Assembly (NCBI GenBank): GCA_033439265.1
Contig: JAVTVX010000019.1
Location: 7,819,501-7,883,500 of the forward strand
Source: Dillenia suffruticosa
Taxonomy: Eukaryota > Streptophyta > Magnoliopsida > Dilleniales > Dilleniaceae
DNA length: 64,000 nt
Direction: 5' to 3'
Below the pieces are notes generated by a model, which was given only the letters and a program-made list of their open reading frames with translations, was not told the DNA's origin and searched no databases. Shown one piece after another: positions 33,138-45,100 of this stretch (within the stretch, counting starts at the first letter, position 1; the number at the start of each line of letters is the position of its first letter). Both the position numbers and the translations under genes were made by a program.

Positions 33138-35690
33138 CAATATTTTGAAGAAAACCTGTATTCCCTGTGACTACCACAGTTGTTTGAATCCAGAGTCATG
33201 ATTCAAGAGCCAATGATTCAAAATTTCTATAATGCTTCACTTGATTCTGCTCTTTAATTCTTGAAACAACATTCATATAATCTCAGCTATCATGCTGTTG
33301 CTGGTCACCAATTTAGCAAGTTTTCATCCTTCCACAGCCAGAATAATTTTTATTGTTTTGGTCATACTTTTGTTCATGGCTCTAGACTGCCACATGAAAA
33401 AAAAATGTGAACAAGTAACAGTTTGTGTCGTAAAGATTTTAAAACTAGAGATCACATGTTTCTACATTGCTCTTTCATTTGGGAGATGGGAGATGGGAGA
33501 TGCGAGATGCTTCTGCTATTTGTCTTGGACAATTTGAGAAATCTATTTGTTTTTTTTTTTTTTTTTTTTTTGGGATGAAGTTTAAGGGGTTTGGGTGGGT
33601 GAAATGTTGCCTCTTTGCTTTTAAAATGTGCTCTGAACTATTCTTCTATGCATATGGAGGGAACACAATATAAGAATTTTTAGAAATCGCAGTATTGGTC
33701 CCTCTACCCTTTGGGACAGCATTGTTTCTATGCATATCTTTGGGCTTATCTTTTAGGAGTTCTTAGACATAAGGGGATTTGAGGAAGGAATGGAAAGTAG
33801 TTGTTCATTAGCTTTTGTTCTTGACCTCTACTTTTTTTGGCTTTATATTTTTCTCAACTTTAGGCCTTCTCTATATTCTCCTTTCTGTCTGATACAATTC
33901 TTTTTTCATCTTAAAACAAAAATAATGGTTTCATTTTTGTTAAACTTAGTGGTTTCTTTAGTACTTTTTGATATGGTATCTCTTGTCAGTACTTTCAAAT
34001 TGTCATAATCTTGCTTTTTACTTTTTTTTTTTTTTTTTTTTTCAAAAGTTTTGGAGGATTTTTTTTCTTCTCCTCTTACAGCTTCTATTTCATCTGTATT
34101 TATAGAAAGAAAATTTCATTTATGATCTTTTGTATCTTACCACCATTACTCTAAAAGGAGCAAAAAGAGATAGACCCATCTATCAACATTATGTTATTGG
34201 CTTCATAGCTAAGTCGACAGATAATGTCACCAGAAAATCTTGGCACGTCATGCTGAATGTTGCAATTGATCTCTCCATTTTTGTGGCAAAGATGAATCTC
34301 ACTGGTGGTCATGTTTGAGCTGTATGTGTTGCTTCTTTGTAAAGTTTGAATTTGTAAAAGCAAAAGATATTTATCAAATATGAAATTCATTACTATTAAA
34401 TTGTATTATCTAATTGTCGAGTCTTAGCCCAACAGGCAACTCTGGATCACAAGGGAGCAGTCTTATGGTTGTGCCAAAGCATAGCCTAACTAGATCTTCT
34501 TTAACCGCAAATACAGGGAAGAGGAACGAATTTCAAGTATAAAACCTGATAAAAAGTTTATGATTACTTATGTCCTTTTCTGGCAGAGATTTCTTGCATT
34601 TGTTGTGATATTTGTGTGAGTGAAGTTGGTTATTGAGTCCCACTATAATGTCTTGTATATGATTTTGTATGATTAGATGTTCCATAACCAGATTTCTAGC
34701 GGTGCACTTGAAAGCCACAAGTTGCCATAGTTATTATGTTGATATGGATGTGGTTCTGTCTACCTTTTGGCTAACTAAAATTGACTTTCAGGGGAGCAAT
34801 TGCACATCTAGGCTATTGTTTTCGGTTGTATTGGTCATGATATATAACCGGTAGAATCAGTAAGTACCTTTACAGGATTTGTTTGTTTATTTAATTTCTT
34901 GGCTTCTTCAGGCATTTGCACCTTGTAAATTCTGCTCCGTGCTGGAAGAGAAAACATTCCTTTTTGACATTGAAAATTCCATGCTAGCTATTCTTATGCC
35001 AGACGTTTTGTTGCCTGAAAACATTCCTTTAGTAGTAACGGCTGCTTCATATGAATATCGTAATCTTAAATTAGCTTATGCTAGCTAATTCAAATAGAAA
35101 TGTGGCTGGATATCTGATTTAGACAAAGAAAAAGGAGAAAAGCAGAATATATGACATGTTTGATTACATATTTTCTTCCTTTCTCCATTTTCTTTTTTTT
35201 TGAAAAAACTATAAAATAAACCCAAAAAAAAATCATTTCTTGATGCTTAAGTGAGATAGTCCCTGCAATTCGTGCCAGTATGTTTTTTTAGCACAAAGCT
35301 GCACCTGTTGAAGTTCTACAAACTATATATATTCATCCAGATTGAAGTTCTGCAAACCTTGATTCTTATGTTATGAAAAAGTTCCGTGGATTATATTGCT
35401 GTTTTCTGCAGAAAAATAGAAATTGATTACCATTTTAGACACTTGAACGAGTAGTTAAATAAGAGAAAGTTGGTCTTCACATATTTGACAAGATGCTATC
35501 ATGCTAGGGCTTGATCTCTCTCTAACATGGAAACTAGTACCTACTACAACTATATCTCAAGACAAGACATGAGAACTTCTGTCCCCTACAGTCCTAATTA
35601 CCAGTAGTTCCATGGGATTGTCTGGTGCTTCTGTCCTATTAAGTCTCTCACGGGAAGTGAAAGTTATGATTGATCCTCGTTTTTCACGAG
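33138..35690. other. Unassigned DNA between element E and PEPC 3' end
   Basis: No gene recognised. It has T-runs at 33550-33571 and 34022-34042 and only short open frames, none with a motif I know. Parts near 34130-34320 and 34880-35090 are less AT-rich but show no homology I can name. It could hold untranslated exons or old transposon remnants. Confidence 0.5.
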
Positions 35691-35880
35691 TGAAACCGAA
35701 AATTTGATAAAAACGTAGATTGTTACAAGGAACTATAAGAAAGAACATTTGGAGGGCATTACAGGCCTGTACTTAGAGCTCTTAGTAAAAGAGGTTAAAG
35801 TCTATGATAACACAACATTTGCATAGCAAAAAAGACTGATCTATTTAAGAAGACAAAAGAGGGGACAAGATCTTCACAGC
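35691..35880 (-). other. Probable PEPC 3' untranslated region
   Basis: Sequence directly after the PEPC stop codon. No clean AATAAA signal was found, so the end is a guess. The T-rich composition on the minus strand fits a plant 3' UTR. Confidence 0.35.
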
Positions 35881-38800
35881 TCAACCAGTATTCTGCATGC
35901 CTGCTGCGATACCTTTCATAGTCAGGATAAGTGTGTCTTCGAGGCCAGGTGCATACTCACTTGTAGGATTAAGCTTCACAAGTTCTGCAGCTGCAGCGGG
36001 CTTGCTTGATTCAGTGTGTTCCTTAGTGTGAGGCTTCACATTGTAGCTGGGATCACGTATTGCTTTCAGTGTGTATGCTTGGCATACATTAAGTGTTGTG
36101 ATATAGGAGTCACGGAGACGAAGTCTCTGCTTTAGGTAAGGGTCTCCTTCAAGGAGATCTCTATGACCCGCTATCTGGAGAAGTAACATAGATTCCCCGA
36201 AGAAAAAAAAAAAAAAAAAAAAAAAAAGTTGAACGGGGAAAAAATAGAAGCAATGGACAACCACAATAGTCAATTAGCATGGTGTAATGTCCTATAATTT
36301 CTATACTAAATTTCTAACTAGACATGTTTTGATTGTGTATAGCTGCTATCCTGAGTTCAGAGCCAGCCAAAAAATGCTGTGAATTCAGGTCACTAAAATC
36401 TGATGTGGCCTTAAAATGATTTTATGCCTATAAGACGACTTGGTGATTGGATGTAAAGCAGAATGAGAATTATAATACGATGTCAAAGAATGGTTCTTTA
36501 TTGAGCAAATGCAAGGTAATTCAGGTTACCTGAAGGAGAAGACCCTTTGTTTCTTCATAATTTGCTCTCAAGCGCTCACCAAATGACCAAAGTTGTTCTG
36601 ACACCAAGAGCTTGTCATACAGAGCAGCAATACCAGGATCTCCTTTAGCAAACACCATTTCAACCAAGTCAAGTGTAACCCTGAAGAAAGGCCATTCTTT
36701 GTACATCTCCTGAAGCATATGAAGATTCTTTATGTCTTTCTGGATAACATGCTTAAATGCTGCCCCAAATCCGAGCCACACTGGGAGATGAAACCTTGTT
36801 TGAGTCCAGGCAAAGATCCAAGGGATGGCACGCAGAGACTCAATGCCCCCACTTGGCTTTCGCTTTGATGGACGACTTCCAATGTTCATTCGGCCATACT
36901 CCAACTCTGGAGTTGCCTGTGTTATACGAGGGAAACTGATTACAATAATCAATGTAAATTGAATGCATAAATTATCAGTTAGTTCTAAAGAAATTGCATG
37001 ATATCAAGCACGAAGTTTTAGACAGCACATATTAATCATTTTATGGAAACAGAGGTGCAGCTGAAAATTACCTACTGGCTACAGATCAGTGTTATTTGTG
37101 AAATACTCTTAGGAGGCTAAATCAAGTTAGCGGAGGGATTTTCTGAAGAAAATTTACTCGGTAGCAGAAAATATGGCATAGTCAGGGTCCTTACAAGGCG
37201 GAAGTACTCAACAAATCTAGGCTCTTGAAAAACAATGGAGCGATATTCCTTTGTAGCGACAACTGCCATCTCATCCATGAGTGCACGCCATTCTGGCTTT
37301 GGAGATATTGGAGGATGCATTCCATGCTCCAGTGTAGCAGCTGTGAAACGCTGGAGCGTTCTGAAACACAAATGCTCCTCTCCAAATGACTGTTCAATAA
37401 CTTCACCTTGAACTGTCACACGAAGTGAACCATGGATTGTATCAGGTGGCTGAGACAATATAGCAAGATGAGTTGGACCGCCACCTCTTCCAACCGTTCC
37501 CCCTCGGCCATGAAACATGGTAAGCTTGACTCCAAATCGCTTTGCAACCTTCACCAGTTGCTCCTGAGCCTTATATAGCTGCCAAGCAGCAGACAGACGG
37601 CCAGCATCCTTCCCAGAATCTGAGTATCCAATCATAACCTCTTGCTTCCCATTGATCCTATTTCGGTACCAATCAATTGAAAAGAGGCGAGCCACAGCAG
37701 TAGGTGCAGCATCAAGATCTGCAAGCCTTTCAAATAATGGGACAACCCTTAATGGATTCTTGATGCGGCATTCACGTTGTAAAAGCTCCACAGCCAGAAC
37801 ATCAGATGGGGAAGTTGCCATTGAAATAATATAGGCACCAAAACTGTCTGGGGGTAGTTCAGCTATGACGTGAAAGGTGTCCAAGACATCAGCTATTTCT
37901 TCAGTTTTGGGAAGATCCGGACCAAAGAGTGGGCGCTTGCCACGGAGCTCAGATAAGAGCCATTCCTGCTTGCGTTCCTCTGGCCACTGGCGATAGGATC
38001 CAATACCAAGGTGTTTTGTAATGGCATCTATGACGTCTGTATGCCTGTCGGACTCTTGCCTGATGTCGAGTCTTACAAGTGACAAACCAAATATAGATAC
38101 TTGCCTTAAGAAGTCAAGAAGGCTACCATCAGCAATTGGACGATCACCACAGGCACAAAGAGATTGATAACAGAGTTCGAGAGGTTCCAGGAACTGGAGA
38201 AAAGGAGAAAGGTTCCATATAAGGCAAAACAATAGTGATTTCTACCTTGGAGAAGTGGTCTATTTTGACAGTAAAAATTTAGATTACTAAGAACATATGT
38301 CCAAAATATCTTTGCCATGTGTTTCTTTTCTTTTTCTTTTTCTTTTTCTATTCCCTTTGGATATGATGGCTGTTTTAAATACATAAAATCTAAAGCTTAA
38401 TTTAACACCCTAATCAACAAGTTATTTCCCAGGATCTCAGTTTTGAACCTAAGAGCTCACAGCAGAGAGTGGACTTACAGCTAGATGTAACCAATTCACT
38501 GGAAGCCATCTCTATAGGAAGAAAAGAGAGGCATATAAACATAAAACTATGTCCGATGGACAGACCTGATCAATGTTAGTAAAAGTTGCTTCCTCAGGAA
38601 TGTCAGATGATCCATTAGATAGCAATTGACGAGAGCGTTCACGTGTGTGAATCAGCTTATCCCTGACATCACCAAGAATAACACGGTAGGGTTCATTTGG
38701 AGGAATCTGCTTCCAGAATTCTGCATTAAAAAACCATTGTAAGGACAGATGAGAATTCAAACTGATTCCAGCCAATTAGAAGCAACATCACATTGATTTC

Positions 38801-41770
38801 TTTGAGAGACGCTGAAAATGAGTAACTTCAATTTTTTTCTTCTTAGTAATACCCAGATGCAGGTCTCCAAAAAAAAAAAAATAGAACTATTTTGTCAACA
38901 GATTTTTCATATGTATGGTGGTGTACATGTTATGAGCATGCTTGTGTGTGTAAGCGTGTAAACATACATTCAAGCAAACATAAAGTTTACATGCACATAT
39001 TCATACATATTTACAGAACATACAAGGAAAGTCTATGAACAAATATTTATGCATGTATGCAAGCATACCTATGTAGTGTTTCGCATCCCTCTTTGAGGAT
39101 CTGTGGAGTTCGTCTGCCTGGGCACGGAGTTCGTCACTGCAACGCCACATTGACAACTGACATAGAAAAATGGAACCATAAAGCTACAAAAATAAAAGTG
39201 GTACGAGTAGGAAAACATACCACTCAAGCAAATGCAAAAACAATATAGACAAAGAGAGTAACTATAATTAGATAAGAGATATGCCTGTATCTTTCATACC
39301 TCAAACATTAGATCCTCAATTTGAGAAAAGTACAAATTAGCAGCCATCATTCTAGCCAATAAGCATACATCCCTTGTCACTTCAGGAGTAACCCTTGGGT
39401 TTCCTGTTGAAAAGTAAAATTAGGTTAGCAAGAGAGAGAGGCGTCTAAGCATGCAAAATCACAACCAAAGGACTGCACAATGTTACTGATGGAGAAGTTG
39501 CTAATGCAAGGACATACCATCACGATCTCCACCCATCCAAGAAGAGAACTGAATTAGAGGAGCATTGTATGGAACTCGCTCGTTTATGCCCATATTCTTC
39601 AAAGCTGTATCAACACGTCGTAAAAATTTTGGGACACCTTTCCAGATTGTCTCATGGAAGTAACTCATTCCTGCCCTCATCTCATCTTGTGGAGTTGGAG
39701 GAGTTCTTCGTATTTCATCTGTTCGAAATGCAGCTTGTATCTACAAACAAAAGGAGTATGATGATCAAAAAATCTTTACCTATCACATCATTGTGGAAGA
39801 TGAGTGGAAAGATTAAACATAAGAGTGTATAAGCATGGAAAATGAGAGTTTCAGGCTGTTCCAAAAGTTAAATATTCCAAAAGAAATAGACCAATAAAGA
39901 TAGCTCAAAGCTTTAGAAAAGAAAGGGTAGATTAAAATAAATGAAGAAAGAAAATAAGAAATCGTCACATTAAAACTATGAACATATCTATAAGGTATTC
40001 CATAACATCCATTCAAACAAATCCTACTTTATCAGGATTGCCTGCAATGTACCTCTCTTTGTAATGCTTCATCAAGCTCTTGTTTATCATCAGGGGTGAT
40101 ATCTTTGGCATATAACTGAACCAAACAATTTCTTATCCTGAAGACATATAAGAAAGAAAAACAGAAAATAATGAGAATACATCACAAGAAAAGTAAGTTA
40201 TAATTTCCAAAGCACGAGTGAAGATGGAGGCTTTTATGCCATCTGCTTTTCACATAGAATACAAGGGCAAGAATACTACAAATACACTAGGAAATATACC
40301 TTGCATGTTTTTGAAGCAAAGATCTACGGACAGATTGAGTGGGGTGTGCTGTTAGGACCAGATCTACAGTCTGGTTTTTCAGGGCATCAAAGACCTCTTC
40401 TGGAGACTTGTTCAACTGCCCAATAAGCCTCTTGAGGGTCTCTTCAATGTCTGATTCTGTTGTCGCAGAGCTCTCATCAGCAAAATCACCCTTCTTTAGT
40501 TTGATTCTTCTCCTATATGCAATTTGAACTTCTTCAGCTAAATTAGCGAGATTAAGCATGTGAGAAAAGGATTTGGCTACTACTATAGAATCCCCAGGTG
40601 CCAAATTTGTTAGCAAATTGCCTAGTTCCTCCAACTTCTTAGAGTCATGTTCTCGTTCATACTCTGCTGAAAGCTCATAACAGTCTTGAACCTGATCCAT
40701 TATAAAACAATCAAGATAAGTAAAATCAAAATAAACAATAACTCACTGCATATACAGCAGCACTTATTCCGTGTCTAGGCATAACTACAAGAACCATATA
40801 TTTAAGCAAAAATGAGTGCTAAATCACTAGTAATGATCAACCGAATTTCAACACCCAAAAATGCTTCACCTGACTCATCTCAATATGGAAAATTGCTTCA
40901 TCTAGATACCATGAAGGGAAATTCATAAACCGATTAGTTGGGAATAAGTGTAAGATAAGTAATTTAGTATAGTTATAATCATCACTCTAAGAAACAGTCC
41001 GGCAAAAAAAAAAAAAAAAAGACCCAGCTTGATCCGGAATTTCCAATGGAAAAGCTTTCTAGAATCAAAATAATATGGCACCAATAAGCACCATGAACCA
41101 AACATGGAATCTTGATACTTAAGAAACAATTCAAACGTTGATTATCATTTGGGAATAATTGAAGAATAAGTCAACCTTAATTTAATCAATCCTAGTAAGC
41201 TCATATTGAGCACTCTGGAACTAGCACACCAAAAAGGAAAAGAAAGCATAGCATAGTTATGAACTTGGAAAAGGCTGCTATACTACTACTAAATCTATTT
41301 TTCTACACAAATTCAGAGTTGGCTGCCATTCCAAATCAATCCAAAAAATTGAAGTTCTCAAAAAATAAAATAAAAGAACATAAAATGGGTTTCAGTAAAA
41401 CAGCCATACCTTCACTAAAAACAACAAAAGCATACAACTTCAAAACATCAACAACAAAAATTAAAGTTTTTTAAAGTAAAAATCAAAATGGGCATTTCCC
41501 TAATTAGCCATATTTCCACCAACAATCATCTACACTACTTAATTGAAGTTTAATCAAATAATTAGACAAACCCACAAAAAATATACAAAATGCAAAGAAA
41601 CTCTTTTACCGTTTCCTTAATATCTTCACCATGCAAGTCCTGAAGAATATCAAGAAAGCGATCGAGCAACAGAGCATCATACTCAACCAACTTATCATCC
41701 TCAGACACCTTCTTGGGTGCTAATAGCCTCAATTGGGCATCGATTGAAGCCAACTTCTCCAGGTTTCGAC

Positions 41771-41777
<7 letters not shown>
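35881..41777 (-). CDS. PPC: Phosphoenolpyruvate carboxylase, plant type, C3 form (10 exons)
   Basis: Cytosolic enzyme turning PEP and bicarbonate into oxaloacetate and phosphate, feeding the TCA cycle and malate synthesis. Exons on the minus strand: 41777-41610, 40691-40300, 40137-40053, 39740-39518, 39403-39300, 39156-39069, 38720-38566, 38193-37195, 36916-36530, 36174-35881. All introns are GT-AG, and the phases join to 2,895 nt, 964 residues, the usual length. Ser11 lies in the N-terminal phosphorylation motif [12 protein letters not shown]. Catalytic motifs are TAHPT (His172), YSDSGKDAG (595-603) and [13 protein letters not shown] (632-644). The C-terminus is QNTG. Ala774 ([12 protein letters not shown]) and Arg884 (DPYLKQR) are the non-C4 residues, predicting ordinary PEP affinity and malate sensitivity. 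No stop or frameshift was seen. Introns over 300 bp (40692-41609, 39741-40052, 38721-39068, 38194-38565, 36175-36529) hold nothing recognised. Confidence 0.97.

Positions 41778-41865
<88 letters not shown>
41778..41865. repeat. (CT)44 microsatellite in PEPC 5' UTR
   Basis: 88 bp of uninterrupted CT on the plus strand, which is GA in the PEPC mRNA. It touches the ATG directly, so the start context is AGAGAG-ATG-GC. Length polymorphism between individuals is likely. Confidence 0.95.
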
Positions 41866-41867
<2 letters not shown>

Positions 41868-42111
41868 TAATTTTAGTTGAACAGAAAAACACGCAGAACC
41901 CGTTACTTATTGAGAGAAAAAGGAACTAAAACAGAAAACTGAAGCGAAGCGAAGCTCGTGAATAGAGTGTGTGGAAGACGGACTTATCGAGAGATTTCTA
42001 CACGGGAAAGTGAGTGAAAGAACAAAGAAGAAACAGAACTAGTAGCTGAAATCACGAGAGCGAGAGAGAGAGGGGAGGGGGGATATAATCATCCAGATAC
42101 CCTCCGGCCTT

Positions 42112-42122
42112 TATTTTTATAG
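42112..42122 (-). promoter_or_regulatory. Probable TATA box of PEPC
   Basis: Minus-strand CTATAAAAATA about 335 bp before the ATG, preceded by purine-rich CTCTCCC/GAGAG sequence. It would place the start of transcription near 42085 and give a 5' UTR of about 300 nt including the GA tract. The distance is plausible; no CAAT box was assigned. Confidence 0.5.
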
Positions 42123-45100
42123 GGAGAGAGATGCTTGATTCCCTCTTCGCTTTTGCTTACGCGCCTCTTATGAATTGGATTTTCATATTTATTCCGAGTA
42201 TGGGAAATTAGATAAACAAAAATAAATAAACATAAACTCAATTAATTATAAATTTTTGAAATTCCTTTTTAATCCATCTGGATTTTTGTGACTTGTGGGT
42301 GCCTTCCCCCCTACCCCCGGGGTCCTCTACAGTCGTGCAAAAAATTTCTATTTATTTATTTTTACTGTTACTCTAATAAATTTACAAAAAAGTCAGAGAA
42401 AGATTCTTAAAACAACAAACAGATTCTCGGCTATTTGTCATATTAATATTACTGTTTGAACCTTTTTTTTTTTTTTAAGGAATCAATCTCCTATTTTCTT
42501 AATTTCTTTTTGTGTTCAACAATCATGACAAAATGGTAAAATTTCATGAAAGCATGCAATAATAGAAAGCCCCGTAGGAACATCTAAGTAATAAAAAAAT
42601 TTTATTTAAATGTACTTTTTGAGATTTTATAGTTAAATATTTATGGATAAGTTTATTTTTATAATTTTTATAATTTTTATGTTATAAAAAAACACCATAG
42701 AAAGGAGATCATAATATAACATATATTAAATGCAATGTGGGCATGTTGTCATGTAGCAAGGGAAACTCGGAGAGTAACAATTGAAAATTTCTAATAAAAA
42801 CAAGTGAGATTCAGATAAGAGGGAATGACATCGTAATTCAAAGAGGTGATATGCCCAAAAAAAAAAAAAAAAAAAAATCTCTAATAAGAGTAAGGATCAG
42901 CGAACGAGGGGTGACTTTTGTATCATGTTAAAAAATTTAAACAGGATAAGCAATATAAATATGAAATACTAAAATTCATTGCTTGAATAAACTATTATGA
43001 TAGGTTGGAATTATATATATATGAAAAAAAAATTTATTATTATAAATATGAAAATATAATTATAAAAAGTCATTATTTTTAAAATTAAATCAATTATTGA
43101 TTTATTATAATATACAATATTATCTAATACAATAACAATAACAAACTGAATTTTAATTTCAAATTAAACCTAAAAGCTAGCAAATCTAGTGTTTATATAT
43201 AAGTTTAGTATTGTCTTTGGCAATGCAACTTAAGGGTTTAATATTTGTTTGATTTAACAGATAAAATTGAACCAATGGCGATAGCCAATAGTTAATGGTT
43301 GATAGTGAATAACTGATTGCTAGTGGTCAATGGTCATTGTTAATTAATATAAGTGGTTATTTGTATAGTTGTTATCTGTTGTCATTCATATATAAAATGA
43401 TCAAAAAATATAATTTTATATTAATTATTTTTTATTTTTAATATATTCCTTTTTATATTATTGTTTCATATTGAAATATAAAATTTATAAATATAATATC
43501 AACAATTTTTTATAAATAATTAATTCAAATATATATAGTATAAAAAACTAATACAAATTATATAAACCATGAATTTATAAGAAAAGATAATTAATTAATC
43601 TAAATACATATTTATAATTTAAATCTTATCTTATAAAAAATTAAACAGTAAAAATTAAAATATACTATGGTAAAATAATTTTTAATTATTTCAATTTATT
43701 TATTATTATGTTTAAAAGCGATTTTTGAAAAGGCAAAAAATACTTAAGTAGTTGACGACTTTTTTGTTATTTTAGAATTATCTGACTGTATTAGTAATCA
43801 ATTGAATTAATGAATTCACATTTTAACCGATGAAAGTAAACAATTAAAAGTACCCTAAAAAAATTTTATCAAATATCCCATAACCGGAGCTTGGTGTCTT
43901 CATACCGGTTCATGTGAGTCATCTGATTCACAAATAACTTTCAAAAATCCTTTGGATCACAGCAACTCTAATGAGTCTTCTAGCACTATTGACATTATAG
44001 AAAATAATAGAAACCAAAGATCCAAAGGTTCCAACTTCGTCGCGGACCAAGCCATAAATGCCGTGGTTTGGTTTTTGTAATTTTCTACCTGGAATGAATA
44101 GGAGCCACTTTTCATTTTTTATTTTCTCATCGCAATTACACAATTAATTATTTATATACTAAAAATTAAACTTATAGAGTTTTAACTCCAACTAAATCCA
44201 AAAAAAAAAGTTATTCCTCTTAAAATTATTTTGTAACCAGAGTCACACAAAAGAGGTTCCATAATTTTTTAAAAAAAATTTTTTTGTTATAAATCACCGG
44301 TTAAAAACAGTTCAAGTAGAGTTGGACACTTAACGAATAAAACTCTCTTGATATTTGTTTTTCATCTTTATTAAAAATCTATATTCGAATTTTATGGTTT
44401 TAATTAAAAATCTATATTCTACTTATAATTCAATAAATGAGGTTTCTAAATTTGTGAAAAGAAAATGCATATACCTAGAGTGTGGGTGGATAAGATTTTA
44501 ATAGGATTGGAATGGAAGTTGTGAATTGTGAAGAAGAAAGGATTTTGATTTATTTCCCACAATGTTAATTCATTGTGTCTTGAAGGAACAAAAAAAGGAA
44601 AGAGAATTAAAGCAAAAAATCAAAATTATTATAAATTTAACTAAATAATAAAATTAAATTTCAAAAATTTCAATGTCCCTTGGGATGAATGGCAACATCA
44701 TGCTCAATAACCATGGCAACAAAGTTTTTCTCTTCCTTTTGCTTTGCTCCTCAATCGATATATTTAAAAAGAATTGTGTGGTCCATCTTCATGTTCAATA
44801 CGTTTGACCCATATGGGCAACAAAGGCCAGAAGCATGTCACCCATAGTTTTTTTTTTTTTTGGGTGATAAATTATGAAATATAACACAAAAATCTTGCAA
44901 AAACAATCTAAATCAACTCTCTCATATTTTCAATTTTCGGAAGAATCTGTGGTTGAGCAGTTAAAAGCCTCTTGAGATTTTGAAAGGGCATTTTCCATAT
45001 TTTTCTTTTGTAACTTCAAAATATTGGAAGAGCCAAAAAGAAAAAAGAGAGTAATGTTCTAGTTCTTGCACTTTAGAACAATAGGATATGCAATTTCAAA

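Noticed and set aside
35881-36273. Extended frame upstream of the last PEPC exon
   Set aside because: The extra N-terminal part (poly-Phe) is intron sequence; the exon begins after the AG at 36174.
41778-41865. CT tract considered as a CRISPR-like or other array
   Set aside because: Simple dinucleotide repeat without spacers.
41701-41929. Open frames through the CT tract on both strands near the PEPC start
   Set aside because: Low-complexity translation of the repeat; the real PEPC start is the ATG at 41777.
43220-43870. Possible hAT-like miniature transposon with repeated GATAGCCAATAG words
   Set aside because: No convincing terminal inverted repeats or 8-bp target duplication could be read.
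43928-44143. 71-codon minus-strand frame as a possible gene
   Set aside because: No recognised motif and surrounded by AT-rich DNA without splice or promoter support.
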